Assembly: GCA_020072815.1 (NCBI GenBank)
Contig: JAIQGE010000005.1
Span: forward strand, 62,001-126,000
Reading direction: 5' to 3'
Length of the DNA stretch: 64,000 bases
From: Terriglobia bacterium
Lineage (GTDB): Bacteria; Acidobacteriota; Terriglobia; Terriglobales; Acidobacteriaceae
The notes below the pieces were generated by a model that had not been told where the DNA came from, searched no databases, and saw only the letters and a program-made list of their open reading frames with translations. Position 1 is the stretch's first letter. Every line of letters starts with the position of its first letter. This document shows positions 27,320 to 35,366 of this stretch, piece after piece. Both the position numbers and the translations under genes were made by a program.

Positions 27320-27925
27320 TTAACTGACGTGGCCGTTGCCGCTGGCCTTCTCGCGCGTGCGCACGGTTTTTTCCACTTTGGGGATGGTGACGCGGTAGTA
27401 CTCAATCAAGGTCTCAACCCGCTCTGGCTCCGACTTCATCTCCAGCATGGACTGCTTGAAGTCCAGGTCCACCGGCAGCGAGTTCACCAGTTGGAAAGAC
27501 AGCAGCGGCTTGGTCAGGTCCAGCTCAAAATCCTGCTCCATGGTGTCAAACAGCTGCTGATGCAACTGCACGGCGGTTTCCTGGTCGGCTTTGGGCGCCT
27601 GCGCGGGCTCGTCGTCGTCAAAATAAGTGACTTCCGCCTGCAGGAATTCGCGATCGTGGTTCAGTTGCGCGATGGAAAAGCGCTGCGTGCCTTCGGCGGC
27701 GATGTCCATCCGGCCGTCGTCATAGCGCTTGGTCACGCTGAGGATGACCGCGGTGCAGCCGACTTCGGCCACGGCGCTTTCCTTGGCCCGCGCAATCCCG
27801 AACGGCTTTTTCTGCGCGATGCACTCGGCGATCATCTCCTTGTAGCGCGGCTCAAAGATGTGCAGGGGAAGAGGCGCGCCGGGAAACAGCACCAGGTCCA
27901 GGGGGAATAGGGGGAGCAGGTTCAC
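27320..27925 (-). CDS. LON substrate-binding domain protein (no protease)
   Basis: The 201-residue product is the N-terminal substrate-recognition domain of Lon proteases on its own: PLFPLDLVLFPGAPLPLHIFEPRYKEMI at the start, then GRMDIAAEGTQRFSI. The AAA+ and Ser-Lys protease domains are absent, as is normal for this stand-alone family. A GTG start at 27925 is used. It may act as a protein-binding adaptor, but no target is known. It precedes the MoxR/VWA pair by 35 bases on the same strand, so the three could form an operon. Confidence 0.88.
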   Translation of the reverse strand: MNLLPLFPLDLVLFPGAPLPLHIFEPRYKEMIAECIAQKKPFGIARAKESAVAEVGCTAVILSVTKRYDDGRMDIAAEGTQRFSIAQLNHDREFLQAEVTYFDDDEPAQAPKADQETAVQLHQQLFDTMEQDFELDLTKPLLSFQLVNSLPVDLDFKQSMLEMKSEPERVETLIEYYRVTIPKVEKTVRTREKASGNGHVS

Positions 27926-27996
27926 CCGGATATTTTACAACCTGACCACCCGGAGTACGGCGCGGAACGGGAAGCACCAAACTGCAGTACGGAATC

Positions 27997-28029
27997 GGGT
28001 GATCGGGTGATCGCCGTGATCGGGTGATT
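27997..28029. repeat. GATCGGGTGATC intergenic repeat
   Basis: Near-tandem GATCGGGTG units in the gap between the LON-domain and SDR genes; the same unit family occurs at 19280-19325 and, inverted, at 29984-30022. Confidence 0.55.
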
Positions 28030-28137
28030 CAAAGCCACGCAAAATAGCGGCAGGCTGATTCGACATGGAAACTCGGTCTGCGCTTCTCGAGCAGGGTGTC
28101 TTGACTTACGCAATCCCAGCCACTACAAACTTGAGCC

Positions 28138-28962
28138 ATGAAACTTCAAGGCAAAGTGGCGGTGATTACTGGCGCGTCCATGGGAATTGGCGAGGCCATC
28201 GCAAAACTGTTTCTGCAGGAAGGCGCCAAGCTGGTGCTGTGCGCGCGCGATCTGGCGCGGATGGAAGCCGCCGTCCCGCGCATCGGCGGGACACAGGAGA
28301 ACACACTGTGCCTGAGCTGTGACGTCAGCCAGCGCAGCCAGGTGGATGTCATGGTCCATGCGGCTCTCAGGAGATTTGGGAAGATTGACATCCTGGTGAA
28401 CAACGCCGGCTTCGGGCTGAACGATTCGGTGGAGAAAATGGACATGGGCCGGTTCCGCGAGATGTTCGAGACAAATTTGTTCGGCACGGTTGAGTGCATG
28501 CAGGCGGTAATCCCCGCGATGCGCCAGCACGGTGGAGGAGACATTGTGAACATTTCGTCGGTCTCCGGACACATTGCCACGCCGTACATGGGCGGTTACG
28601 CCGCCACCAAGCACGCCATGCAGGCCATCGGGATGGCGTCGCGCATGGAGCTGAAGCGCCACAACATCAACGTGGTCACGGTGTGCCCCGGCTACATCGC
28701 CACCGACTTCAGCAAGAACATGATCAAGGGCAGCCAGCCGGAGCGCGTGGGCGCGTCCGCAAGGATCGGAGTCGGTCCGGAGGTGGTGGCCCGCGACACG
28801 CTCAAAGCCGTCCTCAAGCGCAAACGCCAGGCCTTGACACCGTGGTTCTACTGGATCTTCGTCAAGCTGTACCAGAACGCGCCGGGCCTGGTGGAAGGCC
28901 GGATCAGAAAGTCGTTGAGACCGACGGCGCAGGTGATTGCGGAAGCAAAGAAGAGCAGCTAG
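28138..28962 (+). CDS. Short-chain dehydrogenase/reductase (SDR)
   Basis: The 274-residue protein is a classical SDR: cofactor motif TGASMGIGEA near residue 12, NNAG near 90, and a catalytic Ser...Tyr-x-x-x-Lys set (ISSVSGH and YAATK). CPGYIATDF follows, as in classical SDRs. The residue after the second strand (LCARDLARM) suggests NADP(H) preference. The C-terminal part carries an aromatic/basic segment (PWFYWIFVKLYQNAP) that may touch the membrane. The substrate cannot be told from sequence. Its 3' side runs into a heptamer tandem repeat. Confidence 0.9.
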   Translation: MKLQGKVAVITGASMGIGEAIAKLFLQEGAKLVLCARDLARMEAAVPRIGGTQENTLCLSCDVSQRSQVDVMVHAALRRFGKIDILVNNAGFGLNDSVEKMDMGRFREMFETNLFGTVECMQAVIPAMRQHGGGDIVNISSVSGHIATPYMGGYAATKHAMQAIGMASRMELKRHNINVVTVCPGYIATDFSKNMIKGSQPERVGASARIGVGPEVVARDTLKAVLKRKRQALTPWFYWIFVKLYQNAPGLVEGRIRKSLRPTAQVIAEAKKSS

Positions 28963-28982
28963 CAAATAGCAATTGGCAATTG

Positions 28983-29093
28983 GCCAAAAGCCAAAAGCCA
29001 AAAGCCAAAAGCCAAAAGCCAAAAGCCAAAAGCCAAAAGCCAAAAGCCAAAAGCCAAAAGCCAAAAGCCAAAAGCCAAAAGCCAAAAGCCAAA
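28983..29093. repeat. Tandem heptamer array (GCCAAAA)n
   Basis: Fifteen perfect tandem copies of GCCAAAA followed by a partial copy, between two convergent genes. It is bounded on the left by AATTGGCAATTGG and on the right (29131-29162) by the inverse motif GTTGCCAATTGCTAATTGC. Because 7 is not a multiple of 3, all frames read as Lys/Pro/Gln/Ser-rich runs; these are not genes. Confidence 0.95.
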
Positions 29094-29152
29094 TCTCCAT
29101 TGGACTCGGGTGCACTGGTATTGAATTCTGGCTAATTGCTAGTTGCCAATTG

Positions 29153-29473
29153 CTAATTGCTGATTTCTTCCAGCATCCCCGCCATCTCAGACAACGCATG
29201 TTTGTTCCCGGTGCGTTTGGCGGCTTCCACGCCGTTCTCCAGCATCTTTTTGGCGTCGGCGGTGCGGCCGGCTTTCCCCAGCGTTTGCGCGGCCATGAAG
29301 TAGCCGTTGGTGTAGTCAGGATGGAGCTGCAGGAGCTTAGCGAACTGTTCGAGCGCGGAGTCGGTCTGGCCGGCCTTGGCATACTCCATGGCCAGGCCGT
29401 AGCGGGCGAAGGCGTCGCCTGGGTTTTGTTCCAGGAACGCGGTGAGCATCTGCAAGCGATTGGGTTCAGTCAT
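29153..29473 (-). CDS. Small TPR repeat protein
   Basis: The 106-residue product is made of about two and a half tetratricopeptide repeats: FLEQNPGDAFARYGLAMEYAKAGQTDSALEQFAKLLQLHPDY, then TNGYFMAAQTLGKAGRTADAKKMLENGVEAA. TPRs form helical scaffolds for protein binding. There is no signal peptide, so it is probably cytoplasmic. It is convergent with the SDR gene across the heptamer array. Partner unknown. Confidence 0.82.
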   Translation of the reverse strand: MTEPNRLQMLTAFLEQNPGDAFARYGLAMEYAKAGQTDSALEQFAKLLQLHPDYTNGYFMAAQTLGKAGRTADAKKMLENGVEAAKRTGNKHALSEMAGMLEEISN

Positions 29474-29529
29474 AGCTATAAAAAAATTCTACACAATTCG
29501 CCGTCGCTGTCACATAAGATGGGCTGGCT

Positions 29530-29946
29530 GTGGCTTGTCCTTTTTTCTATCCCACCGAAAAGACCTATGCCGTTGGATGGCCGTTTCCCGCGCGGTTGCC
29601 GCTGGGCGCAGGCTTCTGCGGGACGTGCCGCGCCGCGAAGGAAGAAGTTACTCCGTCAGACGCTGAGCTGCGGGACTTCTGCAATTTGGGCTACGCCGGC
29701 GGGTGTTCGCGACTGCCCGCCGATCGCCCCGCCGACTGCGTGCGATTTGCGGTTGCGAAGGATGACGGTCGGCGAATCTCGCTGCAATACGCCTGTGAGC
29801 GCGACCACGAGCCCGTGGAGCACGGCGTAGTGGAGTTTGACTGCGAAGCGCAGCGATGGGTCGCGAAACTGGAAGACGAGTGCTTGCAGCGGCAGAGCGA
29901 GGTCTATCTGGGCACGTACCTGGAACGCCGGCCACGAAAAACCTAG
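29530..29946 (+). CDS. Cysteine-rich small hypothetical protein
   Basis: The 138-residue product begins ACPFFYPTEKT and has clustered Cys (GFCGTCRAA, DFCNLGYAGGCSRLP, ADCVRF, YACERD), suggesting a metal site or iron-sulfur-like cluster. It resembles a conserved acidobacterial family with the same opening and a CNLGYA...C segment. A GTG start at 29530 is used. It is divergent from the TPR gene. The function is unknown. Confidence 0.68.
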   Translation: MACPFFYPTEKTYAVGWPFPARLPLGAGFCGTCRAAKEEVTPSDAELRDFCNLGYAGGCSRLPADRPADCVRFAVAKDDGRRISLQYACERDHEPVEHGVVEFDCEAQRWVAKLEDECLQRQSEVYLGTYLERRPRKT

Positions 29947-29983
29947 CCGCTGATTTCGCAGATAAATGCTGATCCGGCCGCTC

Positions 29984-30022
29984 CGATCACCCGATCACAC
30001 TCGATGACCCGATAACCCGATC
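29984..30022. repeat. Inverted GATCGGGT-type repeat
   Basis: Runs of GATCACCCGATCAC and GATGACCCGATAACCCGATCC, the reverse-complement form of the GATCGGGTG units found at 19280 and 27997. It lies just upstream of the Mrp-like gene. Confidence 0.5.
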
Positions 30023-30057
30023 CATTCCAGCCCTTCCCGTATAATTGAAGCTTACCT

Positions 30058-30903
30058 ATGGCACACGGACACTCACATGGAGGGCCGCCGCAGACGGGAC
30101 CGTTCCCGCTGCCCGGCGTCAGCAGCATCATTGCGGTTGGATCGGGCAAAGGCGGCGTGGGTAAAACCACGGTCGCGGTCAACCTGGCGGTGGCGCTGGC
30201 CAAGATGGGCTTTCGCACCGGCCTGCTGGACGCCGACGTGTACGGCCCCAATGTCCCGCTGATGATGAACACCAGCCTGCAGCCGCGCGTGATCGGCGAA
30301 AACCGCATTGAGCCGCTGCAGAACTTTGGCGTCAAGGTGATCTCGGTGGGCCTGCTCAACCCCGGCGACAAGCCGCTGGTATGGCGCGGGCCCATGCTCC
30401 ATTCCATCATCCGCCAGTTTCTGCAGCAGGTGGTGTGGGGCGAACTGGACTACCTGGTCGTGGACCTGCCTCCGGGGACCGGTGACGTGGTGATCTCGCT
30501 CTTCCAGACCGTCCCGCTGACCGGCGCGGTGGTGGTGTCCACGCCGTCGGACGTGTCGCTGCAGGACGCCCGCAAGGCCATTGAGATGTTCCGTACCGCC
30601 CGCGTGGACCTGCTGGGAATCGTCGAAAACATGAGCAATTTCCTGTGCCCGCATTGCCACCAGGAGATCGACATTTTCTCCAAAGGCGGCGTGGCGCGGA
30701 CAGCAACCCAATTCGGCGTGCCCTTCCTGGGGACCATCGCGCTCGATCCCGACATCCGCAAAGGCGGCGACAGCGGCAAACCCGCGGTGCTGGAAGAAAA
30801 CACACCGTATGCCAAGTCTCTGTTTGAGTTTGCGCAACAAGTGGTGCAGCGCGTAGCCGAGGTCAAAAAGAACGCTCCGGGCGACGTACTGCAAGTGCAT
30901 TAA
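30058..30903 (+). CDS. mrp: Mrp/NBP35-family P-loop ATPase (ApbC-like)
   Basis: Mrp proteins carry and transfer iron-sulfur clusters to apo-enzymes. The 281-residue product has the deviant Walker A GSGKGGVGKTT near residue 30, LLDADVYGPNVP, VVDLPPGTGD and the cluster-bridging CPHC motif (in NFLCPHCHQEID). The N-terminal segment is His-rich (MAHGHSHGG) and lacks the DUF59 domain found in many longer Mrp proteins. Length is that of the short form. There is no clear Shine-Dalgarno. No iron-sulfur assembly genes are adjacent. Confidence 0.92.
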   Translation: MAHGHSHGGPPQTGPFPLPGVSSIIAVGSGKGGVGKTTVAVNLAVALAKMGFRTGLLDADVYGPNVPLMMNTSLQPRVIGENRIEPLQNFGVKVISVGLLNPGDKPLVWRGPMLHSIIRQFLQQVVWGELDYLVVDLPPGTGDVVISLFQTVPLTGAVVVSTPSDVSLQDARKAIEMFRTARVDLLGIVENMSNFLCPHCHQEIDIFSKGGVARTATQFGVPFLGTIALDPDIRKGGDSGKPAVLEENTPYAKSLFEFAQQVVQRVAEVKKNAPGDVLQVH

Positions 30904-31188
30904 GAGCAGCACTTAGCCATTAGTACTTAGCCGTTAGCTTGTGCTTCCTGGCCGCACAGATTTTGGTGCTTCTCGGCTTCCTTTCACATGGGAAGGGGGT
31001 CTGGGAAGAGCGTCAAGCAAACACCAAACTGCGTGCACAGCCTTGGGCGATAGGCTCGTGGCGAAGTCCTGGGCCACTTTGGTGTCTCAACTTTCGGGTC
31101 CTCCTGCGGCAGGCGAATTGTCGGCCAACCTGTGGCATAATCAAGCCATACTCCTTGGCGCGACCGCCATTTGTTGTTGAGGCCGCAG

Positions 31189-31950
31189 ATGCGAAATCGC
31201 AAAAGCCCTCTCGCTTACTATCGCGCGCTTGGCTTGCAGCCCGGCGCTTCCGCCCAAGACCTGCGCCGCGCGTATCTTCATCTGGTCAAACTGTGGCATC
31301 CCGACCGCTTTCAGCAGTACGCGCGGAAGCAGGCACATGCCCAGGAAAAGCTGAAGGAGATCAATGAGGCATACACATTTCTGAAGGACTACAGGCCGGG
31401 CGAAGCCGATCTGTACTGGCAGCAAAGGCCGTATCCCAGTGGAGCCACGGCGCAATGGCGTGAGTACCAGCGCCGCAGGGAGTATCGCCCTCCCGTCGCT
31501 GATCCCTATGAAGGCAATTACCAGTACCGTCCGGTGGGGGAGTCTCGCGGGAACAAGTTCGCGTTGGTGTGGGTATTGATTGTGGTTGCCAACCTTGCCA
31601 CCTTTACGACCCGTTCCAGCAGCCACAAACCCCCTCCGCCACCGCCGCCTAGCGCGAATGTTTCCCAGGTGATTCCGTTGGAGAGCAGCCTTGGCCGGTC
31701 GGCTGTTGACGTCACGCTGGGTGGCACTGCGGCGCAAGCCACAGTCACGGCGCCGCAGCAGCCCGAGTATTTTTCCGTGGGATCCAGCAAGGCGGACGTC
31801 TATCGCATACAGGGCGTGCCGGATTGGTCCAGCGAGAAAGAATGGCGCTATGGGCAATCCCGTGTCTATTTCCGAAACGGAGTGGTGGAGCGCTGGCAGA
31901 ATATGGCCAAGTCGCCCCTGAAAATCATGGCGGCGTCGCCAAAGGACTAA
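31189..31950 (+). CDS. Membrane-anchored J-domain protein
   Basis: The 253-residue product starts with a J-domain containing the DnaK-stimulating HPD (LWHPDRF, residues 37-39). A Tyr/Arg/Pro-rich linker, one membrane helix (FALVWVLIVVANLATF) and a Pro run follow. It ends with a C-terminal domain (YFSVGSSKADVYRIQGVPD, WRYGQSRVYFRNGVV) like those seen in small outer-membrane assembly-type repeats. It may recruit DnaK to the membrane. The ATG at 31189 with GAGG upstream is preferred to an earlier in-frame start at 31171. Confidence 0.82.
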   Translation: MRNRKSPLAYYRALGLQPGASAQDLRRAYLHLVKLWHPDRFQQYARKQAHAQEKLKEINEAYTFLKDYRPGEADLYWQQRPYPSGATAQWREYQRRREYRPPVADPYEGNYQYRPVGESRGNKFALVWVLIVVANLATFTTRSSSHKPPPPPPPSANVSQVIPLESSLGRSAVDVTLGGTAAQATVTAPQQPEYFSVGSSKADVYRIQGVPDWSSEKEWRYGQSRVYFRNGVVERWQNMAKSPLKIMAASPKD

Positions 31951-32090
31951 GGGAACTCCACGGTCGTATGCTCGGCGATGGCTCTCCACCACCCTGATGG
32001 CAAAGGGGCTGAGTTCAATGGCTAAGAGTGCTGTTTATTGGCACTGCAGGTTGCGATAAAGAGACCAAACTGAGCGCATCCAACAAAGTG

Positions 32091-33608
32091 CTACGCGGTA
32101 TGTTTCCGAATTCTTCCGCTTGTAATTAGACCATACGTAAAGGCCGCAGCTGACCGACAGGCGAATTCAGTCCATTCGGGTGCTCGCTTATAGCCGACAA
32201 TGTCGCTGACGCCACGGATGGCAAGTACACGCGTACTGCCGTCCCCACCGTAGCGGGCTGCGAGATAGACGCCTCCGAGCTCCATTTCTACTCCAACTGC
32301 ATGACGCGCCGCTACCCGCCATTGACGGGCAAGGTCTGCATTCTTGACCAGAGTATTGCCAGAGATCATTGGAGCCGCCTTGAAAATAGGGTCGCGAATG
32401 GGCCCGTTCGGCGGAAAATGTGCGCGGAGTGAGCTCTTGACTTTTGCTCGCCATTCTTTGGGACCATAGATCTTTGTAGCTTTGACAGGCACCTGCTCAA
32501 CCGGTTTCTTGGCACCAATGTTTTGTGGACTGTTCCAATCGCCAAGTTCCTTTTTCAGCGCCTTTAGATGGGTAAGTAGTTTTTCGACTTCCAGGTGTAC
32601 TGCCCCTCCTTGCTGCTGATGTTCAAAAGTCCCACCTTCAAGCGCTGCTGAAACAGCAAAATCATGTACCCGGCTAGAAAGCAGCACATCTCCCAAGGAG
32701 TATTCGGTATCAGGAAATCCGCCTGCTATTCCCACTAAAAAAATCCACACTGGTGCGAAGTCAGTGATCATGTCGTTCGCAACAGCGCTCGCAGGTCCTT
32801 GCCCCTGCTCTGGACAACGAGCGATCGCGATCCCTAATTGCTCACTCCTCCTGGTCTTGATCTCCGCATACTCATAGAGCCGGTTCTTTCCCTCAGCATG
32901 CCTGCGAGACGGAAAGCGATCAAGCATGTGATCAAACTCATCTTCACGGACAGTGACAATTCCGATGTCGATCTGACCTTTGAGAGCCGTGGCATCTAGA
33001 TCGGCTTCCGAGTTCGCCTGCAGGGACTTCATTGCGGCGATCATCTTGTCAATCGCCACCTTGATCTCGGCATTTAGAGACTTCGCCAGTATCGCCATAC
33101 ATTTGGCGCAGAACGCCCCTGATTCCAGTGACTTCTTTAGGTCGGGCTTATTGCCCTTGAAATCGAAGAAACAGCCACGTGCTTCGCTGTGGGACTTTAA
33201 GCTAGGACAAACGAAACTTAACGCGTACCGGATGAAATAATAAGAGAGATATGAGCGATAGGAGTCAGCAAAGCGCTGGTGATCATGCAGAGTGACGACT
33301 GCAAGACCGTCGGACGCCTCATGGGAGCCAAACAGGTTTCCATATTTATCAGATTCAAGTCTTCCGTTCAGAACGGCCAGGAGAAAAGGGCGGCTCCCTT
33401 TGGCGTTGCTGCGATAGTCTTTCAAGAACTCAAAAACCTTACTGGTGTGATAGTTTTCCTGAACAAAAACCAGACCCTCATTCCTTAGTCGCTCCGGGGG
33501 AAGCGCAAAATGGAATTCCTTTTGGGTCACATTGAGCGCTTGTGCGACTTCCGCGATCTTGGAATTGGAATTATCCCCTACGCTGAGGATCTCTATGTGA
33601 TAAGGCAT
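32091..33608 (-). CDS. Phosphorylase-superfamily nucleosidase with an unknown N-terminal domain
   Basis: The 505-residue protein has two domains. Residues about 212-500 are a nucleoside phosphorylase/nucleosidase (PNP_UDP_1) domain: IDIGIVTV at the start, the glycine loop VGIAGG (292-297), the ribose-binding VEMELGG (440-446) and the RGVSDI motif with the catalytic Asp near 469. Residues 1-180 are a domain I do not recognise, containing FFDFKGNKPDLKKS followed by CAKC, possibly a zinc site. Nucleosidases of this superfamily act as nucleotide-depleting effectors in several phage-defence systems; a similar role here is inference. Its partner gene ends 16 bases upstream on the same strand. By eye it is more AT-rich than the heat-shock genes, suggesting acquisition. 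Confidence 0.85.
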   Translation of the reverse strand: MPYHIEILSVGDNSNSKIAEVAQALNVTQKEFHFALPPERLRNEGLVFVQENYHTSKVFEFLKDYRSNAKGSRPFLLAVLNGRLESDKYGNLFGSHEASDGLAVVTLHDHQRFADSYRSYLSYYFIRYALSFVCPSLKSHSEARGCFFDFKGNKPDLKKSLESGAFCAKCMAILAKSLNAEIKVAIDKMIAAMKSLQANSEADLDATALKGQIDIGIVTVREDEFDHMLDRFPSRRHAEGKNRLYEYAEIKTRRSEQLGIAIARCPEQGQGPASAVANDMITDFAPVWIFLVGIAGGFPDTEYSLGDVLLSSRVHDFAVSAALEGGTFEHQQQGGAVHLEVEKLLTHLKALKKELGDWNSPQNIGAKKPVEQVPVKATKIYGPKEWRAKVKSSLRAHFPPNGPIRDPIFKAAPMISGNTLVKNADLARQWRVAARHAVGVEMELGGVYLAARYGGDGSTRVLAIRGVSDIVGYKRAPEWTEFACRSAAAFTYGLITSGRIRKHTA

Positions 33609-33624
33609 ATTGTGCCGCTCCGTG

Positions 33625-34056
33625 TTAGTAACTCACAACGATCAATTGCGGGTCATCGTCGCTTATGGGTTCACCGCTGTCGGCATCCTCTACTCTAACT
33701 CCGTACTTATACGTTCCAGGCTCAGTGGGTATGAGCGGACCGATCGCGCCTTCATGATCCCTAGTTTCTCTGGGGTTAATTCCCGCGGCTTTAAGTTCCT
33801 TTGCCAATACATTTCGTCGGGCCGCCGCCGAACCGATATGTGTGTTCATGGTAGTGACGGGGAGATAGAACCTGTCCGGACGGTGACCTTGCAGGTTGAA
33901 TGGCGTTCCGTGCTCGAAGTATACGGTCCAACGAAGCCGTTTGACAGCCGATAAACGGCAAAGCAAGAGCCAGAACAACGGCGTGTTCACTGTAATGCGG
34001 CAAGGGTCAGGCAAAACGAACCACCTGCCATCTTCGAATTCCACACGGATGTCCAT
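33625..34056 (-). CDS. Hypothetical protein, partner of the nucleosidase gene
   Basis: The 143-residue product looks beta-rich, with the pattern of an immunoglobulin- or cupredoxin-like domain: VEFEDGRWFVLPDPCRITVN at the start and EPGTYKYGVRVEDADSGEPISDDDPQLIVVSY at the end. No signal peptide or membrane helix is present. It is 16 bases upstream of the nucleosidase gene on the same strand, so the two are almost certainly co-transcribed. It could be a sensor or regulator of that enzyme, but nothing in the sequence proves this. The Shine-Dalgarno is weak. Confidence 0.6.
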   Translation of the reverse strand: MDIRVEFEDGRWFVLPDPCRITVNTPLFWLLLCRLSAVKRLRWTVYFEHGTPFNLQGHRPDRFYLPVTTMNTHIGSAAARRNVLAKELKAAGINPRETRDHEGAIGPLIPTEPGTYKYGVRVEDADSGEPISDDDPQLIVVSY

Positions 34057-34161
34057 CTCTAGACTTTCTCTGGCGAACGCATGATCTTACGCTGGTTCTT
34101 TGATCAGCTGCGACAAAATTGCCTGAGATCGGATGTCATTGGGGGAATAATCGCAATGCCT

Positions 34162-34188
34162 TTAGCACTCTCCCCTTCCAAGTGCTAT
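34162..34188 (+). promoter_or_regulatory. CIRCE operator upstream of hrcA
   Basis: The inverted repeat TTAGCACTC-N9-AAGTGCTAT matches the CIRCE consensus (TTAGCACTC-N9-GAGTGCTAA) at 16 of 18 positions. It lies 97 bases before the hrcA start and one base upstream of a TTGACA -35. HrcA is the repressor that binds CIRCE, so this operon is self-controlled in the classical way. Confidence 0.9.
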
Positions 34189-34189
34189 C

Positions 34190-34218
34190 TTGACAACAAC
34201 CCACTAATATTCCACAAT
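34190..34218 (+). promoter_or_regulatory. Predicted sigma-70-type promoter of the hrcA operon
   Basis: A perfect -35 TTGACA (34190-34195), a 17-base spacer and a -10 CACAAT (34213-34218, four of six matches) lie directly after the CIRCE element. The predicted start of transcription is about 60 bases before the hrcA ATG. Confidence 0.65.
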
Positions 34219-34284
34219 CTAATCAAGTAGGAACGCATCAGCTTCATGCAAATATAAGAAAATAAGTAGGTTAGCAGTAGAGAC

Positions 34285-35331
34285 ATGCCGAACCCAGGTC
34301 AAATTGGCCATCGCGAACGCGAGATTCTGACGGCCATCGTTGAAACCTATATATCAACGGGTGAACCGGTGGGCTCGCGCACGCTGTCCCGCCAGAACCG
34401 GGACGGGCTGAGTCCAGCCACCATCCGCAACGTCATGGCCGACCTGGCGGACTCGGGATTTCTGGAGCAGCCGCATACTTCGGCGGGCCGCGTGCCAACG
34501 GCGCAGGCGTATCGCTATTACGTGGACCAGTTGTCCGGCCAAACGCTGATTTCCCCGGCCGACCAGAACCTGATTTCCGAAAACCTGCAAGGTACGGTGG
34601 ACATACAGCAGTTCCTGGAGCGGACGTCGCACGTGCTGTCCTTGGTTTCCAGCGGCGTGGGAGTGGCCATCGCCACAACCGGACCGCGCAATGCGCTGGA
34701 CCACGTTTATTTTTCCCGGCAGGGGACGCAGAAAGTCCTGGCGGTGGTGGTGACCAATTCCGGCGTGGTGCGCGACCGCATGATGCGCCTGGAGCGCGAT
34801 CTGCCGCAGACTGACCTGGACACCGCGGCCAATTACATCAACGAAAACTTCCGCGGATGGACGGTGGACAAGGTGAAAGCCGAGCTGGCGCGCCGCATCG
34901 CCCAGGAGCGCAGCGAATATGACCGCCTGATGCAGAGCCTGAAGGAACTGACCAAGAGCGGCGCTCTCACGGAGGAAGAACCTTCACGCAACGTTTTTGT
35001 GGAAGGCGTGGCCAACCTGGTGGCCAAAGACGAGGACCGCGAGCACCTGCGCGAACTGCTGAAGACCCTGGAAGAGAAAGAGCGCGTGGCTGAACTGCTG
35101 GGGGCGTATCTGGATACGCGGCAGGAGGCGGTGCGGGTGGTGATCGGGCTGGAAGAGGCCGTACCGGAGATGCGCAACTTTGTCCTGATTGGCGCGCCGG
35201 CGAGGGTGGGAGAAGAGATGCGCGGGTCGCTGGCGGTGATCGGACCAACGCGCATGGACTACCAGCACACCATCACCGCGGTCTCCTACATCGCGCAGCT
35301 TTTTGACAAGCTGCTGAATGAGAACGTGTGA
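34285..35331 (+). CDS. hrcA: Heat-inducible transcription repressor HrcA
   Basis: HrcA represses heat-shock genes by binding CIRCE and is refolded by GroEL. The 348-residue product has the N-terminal winged helix (REREILTAIVETYISTGEPVGSRTL, then SPATIRNVMADLADSGFLEQPHTSAGRVPT), a central GAF-like domain and the C-terminal segment ending YQHTITAVSYIAQLFDKLL. Length is typical. A CIRCE element and promoter lie upstream. It is the first gene of the heat-shock cluster with grpE and dnaJ downstream. Confidence 0.96.
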   Translation: MPNPGQIGHREREILTAIVETYISTGEPVGSRTLSRQNRDGLSPATIRNVMADLADSGFLEQPHTSAGRVPTAQAYRYYVDQLSGQTLISPADQNLISENLQGTVDIQQFLERTSHVLSLVSSGVGVAIATTGPRNALDHVYFSRQGTQKVLAVVVTNSGVVRDRMMRLERDLPQTDLDTAANYINENFRGWTVDKVKAELARRIAQERSEYDRLMQSLKELTKSGALTEEEPSRNVFVEGVANLVAKDEDREHLRELLKTLEEKERVAELLGAYLDTRQEAVRVVIGLEEAVPEMRNFVLIGAPARVGEEMRGSLAVIGPTRMDYQHTITAVSYIAQLFDKLLNENV

Positions 35332-35366
35332 AAAAGATTCCAATCAGAAAACCAGGTTCAAGCGAA

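Noticed and set aside
28983-29092. Lys/Pro/Gln/Ser-rich open frames through the heptamer array (both strands), resembling low-complexity proteins or a CRISPR-like repeat
   Set aside because: They arise from pure GCCAAAA tandem repeats with no spacers and no start signals; not coding and not CRISPR.
30939-31367. Open frame before the J-protein
   Set aside because: Overlaps the J-domain gene, which has a better start and a known fold.
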